Below are positions 1-10,100 of a stretch of DNA of 50,029 nt, piece after piece. Under the pieces are notes generated by a model that did not search any database, was not told the DNA's origin, and saw only the letters and a program-made list of their open reading frames with translations. The translations under genes and the position numbers were made by a program. How positions within the stretch are numbered: position 1 is the stretch's first letter; every line of letters starts with the position of its first letter. The DNA comes from Cylindrodendrum hubeiense. Its lineage: Eukaryota > Ascomycota > Sordariomycetes > Hypocreales > Nectriaceae. Location of the stretch: the NCBI GenBank assembly GCA_014621425.1, contig JAANBB010000300.1:1-50029 (forward strand). Direction: 5' to 3'.

Positions 1-942
1 CGCAGCGAGCTCGACGACGCCCTCGCCCTCTACGCCAGCGCCCGCGACCAGCTCTCCCGCCTCGCCATCTTCTCGCCCAACGAGGGCGCCGAGGACATCT
101 CCACCGCCGACCTGCCCTACCTGCTGCTCGACTTCCACATCGCCGAGCTCGTCCAGCGCACGCCCAGCCTCAAGCTCGACGAGCGCGCCGACGTCCTCGC
201 CTCCTCCCGCTCCGCCTACGAGCGCTTCCTCGCCCTCGTCGACGGATACTCTCTCATTGTCGGGCCCTACGATCGCCTGGTCGAGCGCTACCGCGACCAC
301 CCCACTGCTTTCGCCGTCGTGGCCGGCAGCGACATGGCCGCCCGCCGCGATGGCAAGATTGCAAACTACAAGGCCGAGAAGCAGCTCAAGGAGAGGCTCG
401 AGGTGTTGCGCCGCAACCCGCGCTACCTCGACCACGGCGACGACGAGATCGTCCGCGAGCTGCACCTCACCCACATCACCTTCGCCGTCCACACAACCAT
501 GCAGGCCCTCGACTCGCTCAACCGGGAATTCGACATGCTCGCACAGGCGCCCCGGCCCGACCCCGAGTCTGCTGGCGCCGCACCCAAGCCCGACGATGCC
601 ACGCGCCTCGACCAGCCGTTCCGCAGCATGATCAACCGCGGCGGCCCGCTGCTGTCCGCCAAGGGCAAGCCGCTGCAGCCCTTCACGCTGGTCGGTTCGC
701 GGACGGACCTGGCGCGCGGCGTGTTCCGCTCCGGCCACAACCTGCCCACCATGTCCATCGACGAGTACCTCGACGAGGAGATGCGCCAGGGCAACATCCT
801 GCAGGGCGGCGTGGAGGAGAAGACCGTCGTGGACGAGGACGACATGGAGGCCACAGACCAGGCCACGTACAAGGCGCGCGCCTGGGACGAGTTCACTGAT
901 GACAACCCCAAGGGCGCGGGCAACACGCTCAACCGGGGATAA
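1..942 (+). CDS. TAP42: TAP42-family PP2A regulatory protein (5' partial)
   Basis: The frame is open from base 1 to the stop at 940-942, so about 313 C-terminal residues are present and the start lies outside the window. The helical N-terminal part (ALALYASARDQLS, then LPYLLLDFHIAEL) and the C-terminal signature MSIDEYLDEE at 751-780 are typical of the TAP42/IGBP1 (alpha4) family. The basic stretch around AARRDGKIANYKAEKQL is also family-like. Family knowledge: TAP42 binds catalytic subunits of PP2A-type phosphatases in the cytosol downstream of TOR and stabilises them. No intron is visible in this part. The acidic C-terminus ends in a short Gly/Asn-rich tail. It converges on the minus-strand gene ending at 1333. 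The family call is secure; the upstream exons cannot be assessed. Confidence 0.93.
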   Translation, partial: RSELDDALALYASARDQLSRLAIFSPNEGAEDISTADLPYLLLDFHIAELVQRTPSLKLDERADVLASSRSAYERFLALVDGYSLIVGPYDRLVERYRDHPTAFAVVAGSDMAARRDGKIANYKAEKQLKERLEVLRRNPRYLDHGDDEIVRELHLTHITFAVHTTMQALDSLNREFDMLAQAPRPDPESAGAAPKPDDATRLDQPFRSMINRGGPLLSAKGKPLQPFTLVGSRTDLARGVFRSGHNLPTMSIDEYLDEEMRQGNILQGGVEEKTVVDEDDMEATDQATYKARAWDEFTDDNPKGAGNTLNRG

Positions 943-1332
943 AGTCGAACATGCACGAGTTTGATGTTATGTTTTTATGAGGATAATATGAAGCAGGACT
1001 GGAATAGATCTTGTTGGGTATGACATGCATGCTGAACATTGCATTGGCGTTTAATCGGTACGGGAGAACGACCCCATGAGAAAAGCAAACCAAGGTAGCT
1101 TGTAGAGCAGGAAATGGAAAATGGATTGATACCCCCCAATTTTTTGTTTCTCCTCATCGTCATAACTAGTCATGTGCCTTCATCCATCTCTAGAGGCAAT
1201 ACTTGGATCCAAATTTCCTTCCCAAGCTGCAGTCTCAAATTACAAAAAGAGTATGTAAATCCCCCTTCCTATTTCTTTCGTATACGTGGCCCTTGATACA
1301 ACAAGCCGTTAATCAAGCAAACCATGGGTGCT
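943..1332. other. convergent 3' intergenic region
   Basis: About 390 bases between the TAP42 stop and the stop of the minus-strand gene. It is more AT-rich than the flanking coding DNA and presumably holds both 3' UTRs. The only ORFs are about 60 codons long and resemble nothing. No RNA gene was recognised. Confidence 0.6.
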
Positions 1333-3987
1333 CTATTCTCCGACCATGACAACGCTGTCGTCACTGTCGCTTTCCTCGTTCCAGAAATCCGTATCATCGT
1401 CACCGGTGGGTGTCAGCTCTCGATCAGCAGTCGTGGACTGGACCTCCCAGTCAGCATCCTCAATGAGCATGTCCACCGCCGATCCCATGCTCTGGTGGTC
1501 TGCCGGGACCTCAAACTTAGCAGCCTGGTACTCAGCTCCGCCTGCCGTGAAAGCCTCTGACGCCATAGAGACGTCGTCCGCAATAACCCGGTCTGGGCGG
1601 TAGACTGTTGAGATGCTGTCGTGAACGTCGACGGATCCAACAGTGGTGCTGCCCCACAGTCTCAACTCGGCCAAGTCTTCAATCATTGACCCTTCGCCGC
1701 TCGATGGTAGAGACGGGATTGTCATGCCAGTGTGGTACGAGGGTCCTGGGCCGTTAGGACCCATAGTAGCTGGGGGAATCTGGGTCTCAAAGACACCTCC
1801 CGTCCCATCATCACAGCCACCAGCCCAGAGAGGTAGAAACTTCATCTCATTGTTAGTGAGCGTGAGCAGTAGATGACGAGTGATGTTGAGCGGCGGATCG
1901 ATCTCGTGGCGAATCCAAGAAAGAGTGATTGGTCGGAGCCTATCCTTGATACTAAGTTCGAGTTCGTTCAAATCTATTAGTGGCCTCCGAACTGGGCGAA
2001 ATATCACGGTATATTGGTCCAAGCAATTTGAGTCAAAGCACGGCGCCCATGCCTCCGATTGTGCCAGCATTAGGTTCTCGTCGATAACTTCCTGGACCGC
2101 ATTGGCCGCGTTGTCGACTAACAAGGAAAAGAGCATTCTTTTTTGATCTGGCACTCTGCTTCTCGTTTTAAAGTACAATGTCGACTCCAGGTTTGATCCG
2201 AGTTCATTGTAGGTGAGGGAACATAGAAGCCTCTGGACGGGACTCAAATTCTTTATGATGGGGGCTAGCCTCTCGTAGTCTTTTGGCTCCACGTATGTAG
2301 CTCGGTCTTGGTCAATGCTATTGTAGGCATGAACGTTGGTGGAAAGGGCCTTCGAGGTTGAAAAATCATATGTCTCAGTGATCTCGTAAACCAGGGCTTG
2401 CATGAGCCCTTGAATCTTAGCAAGGGCCTTGGCAGCAGTTGGGCTTTTCTCCTGAGAAAGAAGTTGCTCTATGGCTCGCAATCGGTTCCATTCTTCAATG
2501 TCCCAATAGTCGAACATGTCTGGGTTTCTGAGATTGGCATCCACATTAGACATGCGCTCGATAAATGCTCGCGCAGAATGTTGGACGAGGTTGCTCAGCT
2601 CATCTGGCAAGTCACCCAACTTTCTTCCAAAGACGGTAGTCTGTGTTGGTTTCTTATCAGAAACCTTGTTGTCTGCCTCTTTGAGAGCGAGTTCGTTGAC
2701 AAGAATCCGAAAGGCGGACTGAGCCACTCCCGGAAGCTCCAAAGCAAAGGCAATTTGCAGGGCTTCTTCGGGCAGCACTTCTATAAATCGAGTGTTAGGC
2801 CCGTGCATGATCCATTGTGCCACTCGATCCCTGATAAGGGAGGTGCAATCAAACACTTTGCAGAGCCTCACCAAGGTCCAAACTCGAGAGGCTGAATCCA
2901 AGCTGACGCCCTTTCCCTCAACGAGCATGAGCAGCCGAATGATGCCGTTGCGGTGACGAACCGGGCAATAGTCTGGAATACGCCGAAAGTCAGGTGTTTC
3001 GTATATTTCATTTTCGTCCCTCACCTTCATCTGGAGGATCAAGTCGGGGTCCAGGGGGAGCTCGTTCAACAAGTTATTTTTGCTGTACTGTAACCGAGCT
3101 ATGCCAGGGTCCTTTGGTGAAACTTGTGTGGGGGAGCCTTGCTCCATGGACTCCTCGTCCTTTGGAAATCGAGCTCGGTCACACATACAGATGTCGTCGT
3201 GACCGCAAACAAGCCAAGAATCAACCTCATGAAGAGTGGAAGAGCTCCACCACTTGAGGATTCCCGGTGTCAGGGACAATTCAGTCATTTGGAAGACAAG
3301 TTCGTCGCCTTCGGACGGCGGTGTCAGGTCCAGCAAATACTTGACGCCTGCTGGCAGTTTGTTGACCAACTTGCGCCGTCTCAAGGTCCTGAATTGGTGT
3401 GTGGGCCCAAGCATCTCAGTGAACTTGGTGGAATTGGTGTCGAGCAGGTTTTGAGAATGAACTCGGAACTGCTGAGACCTGTATGCGATTCCATTGCAGT
3501 CGGCATGGTTCCGAGTTGCTGTTGAGACCCTGGGAAAGTCGATTATGACAAGAGTATCTCCATTACTCAGCTCGAAGCCGACAGAGTGAAGGCGGTAGAG
3601 TTCAAATCTGCGAGTCGATTCAATGTCGGCAAATTTCAGAAGCATTGGTGGCCTCTTGTCGTGCATGCCGGCTGGTTTGTTGAAATGGACACCGACCCAT
3701 CTTGACATGCTCTCGGCTTCAACGTGGGAGGTCTGGTTCTCTGGAGTCTGTGGAGTCCTTACCGGGTCTGTTATCATTGGTGTGGTCGTGTTGGGCAAGA
3801 TGGAGGGTGTCGCTGTTGTAGGGTCGCTCGTAGAGTCTCTTATAGAGTCCCTTATAAAGTCCCTTGTAGAATCCATTACAAGGTCATCGTCCAAAAGATC
3901 AATCAGGTCAATACCTTCCATGGACTCGGACCAGACGTCGAGCACATGATGCCCGACTTCACTGTTCCAGATGTCACCCAAATCCAT
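1333..3987 (-). CDS. hypothetical protein, large, function unknown
   Basis: Uninterrupted frame of 884 residues. I start at the ATG at 3987 (MDLGDIWNSE); the frame runs three codons further up to a GTG, but no ATG lies there. After an acidic N-terminus come near-repeats of RDSIRDS (3835-3895), a disordered Thr/Pro segment, then a globular region with HSQNLLDTNSTKFTEMLGP and the Cys/His-containing stretch CGHDDICMCDRARF. A helical middle region (VLPEEALQIAFALELPGVAQ) and an acidic, disordered C-terminus follow. The middle resembles a diverse group of Sordariomycete proteins of unknown role that have a degenerate BTB-like 'resist on the outside of' fold; that link is weak inference. No catalytic motif is visible. 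It converges on TAP42, and its upstream flank carries a minisatellite. Gene reality is likely because of length; function is unassigned. Confidence 0.8.
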   Translation of the reverse strand: MDLGDIWNSEVGHHVLDVWSESMEGIDLIDLLDDDLVMDSTRDFIRDSIRDSTSDPTTATPSILPNTTTPMITDPVRTPQTPENQTSHVEAESMSRWVGVHFNKPAGMHDKRPPMLLKFADIESTRRFELYRLHSVGFELSNGDTLVIIDFPRVSTATRNHADCNGIAYRSQQFRVHSQNLLDTNSTKFTEMLGPTHQFRTLRRRKLVNKLPAGVKYLLDLTPPSEGDELVFQMTELSLTPGILKWWSSSTLHEVDSWLVCGHDDICMCDRARFPKDEESMEQGSPTQVSPKDPGIARLQYSKNNLLNELPLDPDLILQMKVRDENEIYETPDFRRIPDYCPVRHRNGIIRLLMLVEGKGVSLDSASRVWTLVRLCKVFDCTSLIRDRVAQWIMHGPNTRFIEVLPEEALQIAFALELPGVAQSAFRILVNELALKEADNKVSDKKPTQTTVFGRKLGDLPDELSNLVQHSARAFIERMSNVDANLRNPDMFDYWDIEEWNRLRAIEQLLSQEKSPTAAKALAKIQGLMQALVYEITETYDFSTSKALSTNVHAYNSIDQDRATYVEPKDYERLAPIIKNLSPVQRLLCSLTYNELGSNLESTLYFKTRSRVPDQKRMLFSLLVDNAANAVQEVIDENLMLAQSEAWAPCFDSNCLDQYTVIFRPVRRPLIDLNELELSIKDRLRPITLSWIRHEIDPPLNITRHLLLTLTNNEMKFLPLWAGGCDDGTGGVFETQIPPATMGPNGPGPSYHTGMTIPSLPSSGEGSMIEDLAELRLWGSTTVGSVDVHDSISTVYRPDRVIADDVSMASEAFTAGGAEYQAAKFEVPADHQSMGSAVDMLIEDADWEVQSTTADRELTPTGDDDTDFWNEESDSDDSVVMVGE

Positions 3988-4091
3988 GTTAGGCACCGCC
4001 TTTGTAGGTGCGCGAGGTAAAATGGAGATCTGGTTCCAGGAAGGTACGAGCCACGATGTCCGGGGAGTATTTTGGGGTTGGTCGTGGCTGA

Positions 4092-4192
4092 TTTGAGTGA
4101 TGTGAGTGATGTGAGCGATGTGAGTGTTGTGAGTGTTTTGAGTGGTGGTGTGAGTGTTGTGAGTGGTGGTGTGAGTGGTGTGAGTGATGCGA
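4092..4192. repeat. GTGAGTG-type minisatellite
   Basis: About eleven degenerate copies of a 9-10-base unit (gtgtgagtg / gatgtgagt), lying about 100 bases upstream of the ATG of the unknown minus-strand gene. It therefore falls in that gene's promoter or leader. Read on the minus strand it would give a His/Ser run, which is a by-product of the repeat and not a gene. Confidence 0.8.
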
Positions 4193-4762
4193 TATTGGTT
4201 TACGGAAGCCCTGGCGGAGGAGACGATGCAAGACCGACACGAAAATGAAAGAGAAGAGAACCAAATGCCTGGAAGTTTTCCGTCGTCGCAGCCTGATACA
4301 TAATAAATTCTCCGGCAATGCCACGGCGATCAAGGGCTGCTGACACCCTGGTGCAGGCAGCCAAGCCCAAAGGCTATGGTGGGAGCATGCACCACCGGTT
4401 GAGGCGGTGCAGCGAGCTCAGGCAATCGGGAGAGGCAAACGGGAGAGGCAAACGGGAGAGGATAGCGGGTATTAGAGGGTAAAGGCCACTATAGGCCCGA
4501 GCAAGGTCTGGAGTGGAACGAAATCTGGACGAGGGCGAGACAATGTGGATAGAGGAGTCGGGGTTGACGAGGTAGCAAATAGGGAGGTAGGGAGGCAGAG
4601 AGGCAGAGAAGTACGGAGGTAGCAAATCAACAAAGCTGATGCCTGAGCGATGGTTGCCTTGAGGGTTCAAGGCTGGTCTGGTCAGCCTGCGGGTGAGCCG
4701 CATTGCTAGATGTAGTTGACGGCGGTACCTCCTATTGCTTACGAGGTTGGGTGGGCAGCAAG

Positions 4763-4829
4763 TACCTACCTACCTACCTAGGCATCCCCATACATACCTA
4801 AGGTACCTAGGTAGGTAAGGTAGGTACAT
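4763..4829. repeat. CCTA/TAGG repeat, inverted arrangement
   Basis: A CCTACCTACCTA run is followed about 30 bases later by the complementary TAGGTAGGTAAGGTAGG run, so the block can fold on itself. A further short copy lies at 4875-4888. The same motif family recurs at three other promoter-proximal places in the window. Confidence 0.85.
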
Positions 4830-5650
4830 ACATGTGCGTCTGCCTTGCCACAGTTGTTTGTACCGTGTTTCCACCTAGGTAGGTACTTGTTAGGAACCGA
4901 TGGGGACGAAGTATAACAGCTTGGCAATTGGCCCGGGCATAATTATTGTTGATTGCCACCGAGCGAGCCAGCAATCGCAGATGCCCGCCTTGCCACTTGG
5001 TGAGATGCGGTGGTAGCTAGCCATCATCCGGTAGTGTCTGCAGGGGTTGGGTGACTCCCCGTAAGGCGGTATTAGAGTCACACCCAATCAGGTTCCTAAA
5101 CTCGCCATGAGGTTGTTGAAGGGGATCGAATGGTCGGAATGAAACCCGTGAGCTCAAGAGCGCCGTCTCTATGCGGCACTTGGGAAGATAAAGTAGAGAT
5201 AGTGGCGTCCCGGCGTGTCGGCGTGTCGACGTGTCAAACAAGCACTGCAAAAGTCCCATCTCTAGGGTAGACCGGCAGACCTGAGACATGCTCACAGTCA
5301 GTCAGTCTCTGTGCCTCGGAGCACACACGTGCTGTATGCCCCAACCTTTCCATGTCCAATTTCGTCATCCCGTCAGGTACGTCCAAGATGAGTTATGACA
5401 GTGGTTGTTGTAGGGCGAGAAAGGAGACACCCCGTCTGTCGGTTTCCCGTGAGCAAGTCTACGTACGTAGGTATCAGATCAAACCCGCAATATTAGGAAT
5501 GGTATCCATACAAGCTAGCTGCCACAAGGAACATTGTATCCTCCCCCTCTCAGTTCTAGGTTGATCCGTTGGAACGAGCCCCCCCAGCAAGGTCTCGGGT
5601 TAGCATCCACAGACCGAGGCATCTACCCAATCTCATCCGTCTCAATTCCT

Positions 5651-5691
5651 CTACCCACTTACCTCCCTACCTAAGGTAGGTAGGTACCTTG
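5651..5691. repeat. CCTA/TAGG repeat
   Basis: Short inverted CCTACCTAAGG / TAGGTAGGTACC block about 670 bases upstream of the small two-exon gene. Confidence 0.75.
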
Positions 5692-6040
5692 TCATTACAC
5701 TATCCCGCTTCCCCCCCTCTTCTCCCCGCACTCCCCCGCCCATCGTGTAGTGTCGCGTGCCCCTCAGGCCCCATCTGGGTTGCATGCAGTCGGCATGAAT
5801 AGGAACGAACTGCCCGCGTCACGCCTACACGACACTACTCCAGACACGACACCACGCCACTCACCACCTCCTCACCTGTCACCGCGCGCGTCGGTGTATG
5901 CTCTCCCAACAAAACCGCCTTCGCCCATTGCCACCCAAGCTAGTCCCGGCCCTTGGAACGTCTCGGGAGTGTCCCGACACGGCATTCTCGGACAGAAGGG
6001 GGATGGCCTCACGGTTAGTCGTGCATCTAGCTTGCTGCTT

Positions 6041-6079
6041 ACTACCTGCCTACCTACCTACCTATCTACCTACCTACGT
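6041..6079. repeat. CCTA repeat
   Basis: Imperfect run of CCTA/CCTG/CTAT tetranucleotides ending in CTACGTA, about 270 bases upstream of the start codon at 6351. Confidence 0.75.
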
Positions 6080-6350
6080 AATGAACTAACTACTCCTCCC
6101 GTCCCTCGGGAGCTCCCTGGATATGTAAACCAACCCTAACCCAGCTCCTCCCTCGCCGTCTCTGCTTTAGACTTTTGTCCCTCCCCTTATCTTTCCCCCA
6201 TCCGTCCATTACAACCCAATTGCTTGCTCCCTCCATACACCGGATTTGCATTATCCAGCTTCACCTTCCCCAGCTTCACAAATACTCAGTGATTGCTCCT
6301 CGTCTCATCTCCTTGCCTTCTCTTATCTCACGCCCGTGTCTCACACCACA

Positions 6351-6637
6351 ATGGAAACCACCAAGCCCACCTTCTCGTCCATCTCCACCCGTCCCTTTTT
6401 GTAAGTCTACTAACAAACAAGCCCGCTCCCACTCCCTCTTCCACGTCCTAGAACCAAGCTCAACCCGCCCTTTCCAGCCGACACAAAGCCGTCTTCGTCT
6501 TCGCTGCCGCCGCTACCGCTACCGCTGTTGCCTTCAAGTACCAGGCCGCCTCACTCAGCCACAACGACGTCGAGCAGCGCACTCGCAAGGCGCCCCACGG
6601 GTACGTCTCCGTTGACCGTAGCGGTGGTGGCATTTGA
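6351..6637 (+). CDS. small single-span membrane protein, two exons, 69 aa
   Basis: Exon 1 is 6351-6400 and exon 2 is 6478-6637. The intron (6401-6477) has a GTAAGT donor, a CTACTAAC branch point right behind it, and acceptor TTTCCAG. Splicing gives METTKPTFSSISTRPFF, then a hydrophobic segment KAVFVFAAATATAVAF (about residues 20-35), a charged stretch HNDVEQRTRK, and a tidy C-terminus YVSVDRSGGGI. The 50-nt exon 1 is too short for simple ORF scanning. An earlier AG at 6450-6451 would instead give a Pro/Ser-rich frame without a membrane segment, so I prefer 6477. One TM with a basic N-terminus would fit a mitochondrial or ER membrane protein; that is inference. The conserved-looking C-terminus argues for a real gene, but I cannot name it. 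Confidence 0.72.
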
Positions 6638-7109
6638 TCAATTCACCGGCGTTTAATAAGGTACTGGACAATCAAGGGACAACAAATAATAGCCAGGGAC
6701 AGTTTGACACCAGGGGCATTTGCAGGAATTCAACACTAGGGCGGCCCTGACGGCTCGTGGGACGAATGATACTAGAGATGAACATACAAGATTGTGACAG
6801 ATACACCAAGGAAGCTTCCGAAGAGGAACATCTCCAGAGCATGTTATATATACAGACAGACAGATCCTAGGGATACATGTCGCAGTCAGGCCAGGCCAAG
6901 TCAGGTTCTATTCACACAATTACAACCGCCATTACTCCAGTCTCTCTCCCTACATGTCGGAACATGCTTCAGTACCGGTCACTCATCCTCAATCCAAAAA
7001 AACAAGTATCCCACCAACGCCCGGCCAATGCACCCAGAAACCTCACAAGCGCAGACATATCCAAAGCTAGCGTAATGCTGACACCGCCAACTCCCCCAAA
7101 GTGCCTTTT
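6638..7109. other. convergent 3' intergenic region
   Basis: About 470 bases between the 69-aa gene and the stop of the channel gene on the other strand. Presumed 3' UTRs of both. No gene or strong repeat was seen. Confidence 0.55.
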
Positions 7110-10100
7110 TTACAATGAGCCACCCTTATGAAAGAAGTCGTCGTCCGTTTCGTCCTCATCGTCCGATGAATACACCACCTCCTTGCCCTTGCCCTTGATG
7201 TCCCAATTTGCCTTTGGCTCCTTCATGCTCCTCCGGCTGACGGGTCGTTTCGAAGGGGGCAGCTTCTTTGACGCGGCCTCCAGCTTGCTCTTGCGGAGTC
7301 GATCTCGCCCAGCGACTTCAATCATGGGCGACCCTCTGGCCTCATCACCCGACGAGTTACGTCGAGTCGTGGGGGCCGTCGAAGTCTTTAGATCTCGCAT
7401 CTCCCGGATCACGTCTGCGAAGCTCTCCTCCAGCGTCTTCATCCGGGCCAGCACTAGTCGTCCCATTCTATCCCGATCTCCGGAGTCGATACTACCAGCT
7501 GCCCGCAGCCGGTTGTCCTTCATCATCGCCATGGCCATCTGCGTCTGGAAGCTTCCAGGCATGACTGCATGGGGGTCGTCACCGCCGAATGGGATATGGT
7601 CCGACATGGTGCTTAGATCCAATGACGATAGCCTCCTAACTTCTCGTGGTCGGTTTCGAGGTTCGATGCTGAGGAGAGCTGTCCGGCTAACGGCACCGGT
7701 TTCCGCCCGTGGAGCTATCACAGGCCGAGGCTTCGACCCGGCCACATACAGCGACCGCCGCGGTGAGCTGCGTCGCCCGGCGTGAGTTGGGGTCTTATCT
7801 CCTCCAGTCGTGCGCCCGCTAGTTCGCGGCCGTGGTTGTCCGGCATGAGGGGGCGAGACCGGCGAAGCACCCTGGGGCGGCTTCATTTCTTGGGGGTTGA
7901 AGAGAATCGTGTTGGTTGACAATGTGCGGGTATGTCCACCCCGTCTTGGTCGAGGAGTCGGAGGCACGTCCTTGCCGGAAGAGCTCACTGAAGATGCCAA
8001 TTTGCCGAAGCCCGACGCCATCCGCGAATTAAAGTAGCTCTCCTCTGGCTCCTCAGAAATGCGGCCATTACCACCTCGACTCATCTCAGCGTTCGTGCCG
8101 TTGTCGTCTTCGTCCTCGTCGTTGGTGACTAATTCATCATCACCATCGGCATCGGTTTGGTCCTTGTACTCGGGGACCTCAGGAGTCACACGAGTTCTCA
8201 GAAAATGCTCGTGCCGGAGCGGGTGTCCGGGGTTAGACATCATATCAGCAGGATCGCTAGCCGCTGATCTCACATCTGAAACACGTCTGAGGTTGGATGT
8301 GCGTTCCCATCCCACACTCAACCTCCTTTGCCAGTTGGGAACGGCACCGCTTTCCAACGTAGGCCAGTTACCTGGTGACGCACCCGATTCATCATGCTGG
8401 TCCATCCAGTTGCGGATGGCGGTTTGAGTTTTCCTCCTCTCATGACGCCTCTGGGTCCTAAGGGTGACGGGGTCTGGCACACGTCGAAAGACTTCCTCAA
8501 GAGCTCGGTCTTTCTGGTATCCTGCCACGGACTCCTCACGAACTCGGACACTGGGGCTGAAGATGGCTGCTCTTGCTACTGGGTCCGCAAATGAGATGGT
8601 CCTACCACGATCACGGCCTGGGTGTTCCACCAGGTCCGTTGGCTCGTACATAGACGGAGCCAGCCAAAGCCTCTCATACAGATATATGCAGAATAAGACA
8701 GGGAAGTGGGTTATCTTAATGATGGTTCGGTTCAACCATACGAAATGTCTCAACGGCATGAAGTATCGCAATGGCATGAGCAACCAAGCAAAGATGTTGC
8801 TGGGGGCGATGTAGGAGAACAGGGCATCGTTTTTTACCATGGATATGGTGTTGATTGCGAACAGAAACCTGTCATACAATCAGATTAGTGCTCAAGTGTG
8901 AGGCGTTCTCAGACTTACTGATGTTCTTCATTAGCGTTGGACGCAATCGCCATGAATGAGTTTGTCAGGACGGTGATGAGGATTGTGCTTGAAAACCATG
9001 TTAGCAATTGAGTTCGGCTAGTCTAAGTTGCAACTTACACGACCAAAAAGTGACAAATAATGAGGAAGAGGACCAGCAAAGACCTCCCCAGCCAATTGTA
9101 TGTTGGCCACCTAATTCTCGTTAGCCTCTAGCCCTTACAGAGCCTGTTCTTTGGTCTGACTTACACGTCCCAAGCAGCGGGTGTAAATCCCATCAGGAGC
9201 TGGAATATCTTGTATGCGACCTCACTTGCCTCAAACGAATTCTTGGACAGGGTGAAGAAGACAAAGAATCCACTGCAAAGAATCCCGATGAGGATTAACA
9301 CAGCAAACAAATCAACAGCCATCAACCGGAAGGCGATGAGAAGCTGAGAGAAATACTGGTAGTGATCGAGAATACTAAAAATGCGTGGCAGGAGCAAAAT
9401 AGCATTGGCAGCAAGCACATCGTACGCCATGTCGTTCCAGTGATGAGGGTCGATCAGGAAGACGCCGTAGGCACGCATGCAGTAGTAGACGATGAGGAGC
9501 ATGAGGATGCCGAGATCGAAGATGTTCCAAAAACTCATGATGTAGAGCGCAAAGCCCTGTTCATTGAACCCCACAAGCTCGTCCAACATGAAACCGGCAC
9601 TCCAAAACCAGAAGACCAATTCCAGACCTGTGATCTGGACGGAGCGCTGGGCGAGAACAGCCAGGAAAAGGCCAATCAATACAGCAAGGGATATTGTGGA
9701 GAGGAAAGATCTATATCGAGGGACTCGGAGGCGGGAAAGTTTGAGCAGGGACGCCTGTCGAGGATCATAGAGTGTCACTGTCCGTCTCCCGAGAGGGAAA
9801 TTGGAGAAGCCCTCTTTGGGAGAGAAAGATCCGAGCAATGGGGTTCTGGCATCGGGCTTTCCGATCTGGCCGTTGACATTGCGGTCAGGGGCTTCACGGT
9901 GCAAGCTATCGGCAGACGAGTGGAAGGTGATGGCGCCACTCCAGATGGCATCCAGCTGTTGCACAACAACGGGGTGGGCAAGGAAATGCTTGGCCGAGGC
10001 TCGGATTGCAACCTCGAGGGTGGACGTGCGGGAAGCAGTCAAAGGCATCTTGGAGTTGGGAGGGGTCCTGCGGATGCCGCTGGGGGACTGCACTCCAGGA

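Larger units (their letters stand above)
4193..6350. other. intergenic region with repeats, no gene recognised
   Basis: Roughly 2.1 kb between divergent genes. It contains a 13-base tandem duplication gggagaggcaaac (4428-4453 plus a partial copy), a purine-rich gaggcag stretch (4570-4625), several TAGG/CCTA blocks (listed separately), and a short ggcgtgtc repeat (about 5213-5237). The last 200 bases before 6351 are strongly pyrimidine-rich, which fits a fungal core promoter and leader. No ORF here has plausible composition. Confidence 0.6.

Noticed and set aside
423..956. 177-codon ORF on the minus strand inside TAP42
   Set aside because: Mirror frame of a GC-rich coding exon; low-complexity Ser/Arg composition.
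3989..4333. 114-codon minus-strand ORF with His/Ser runs
   Set aside because: The His/Ser run is a translation of the minisatellite.
6175..6615. 146-codon plus-strand ORF overlapping the small two-exon gene
   Set aside because: Pro/Ser/Arg-rich with no fold; the spliced 69-aa frame explains the region better.
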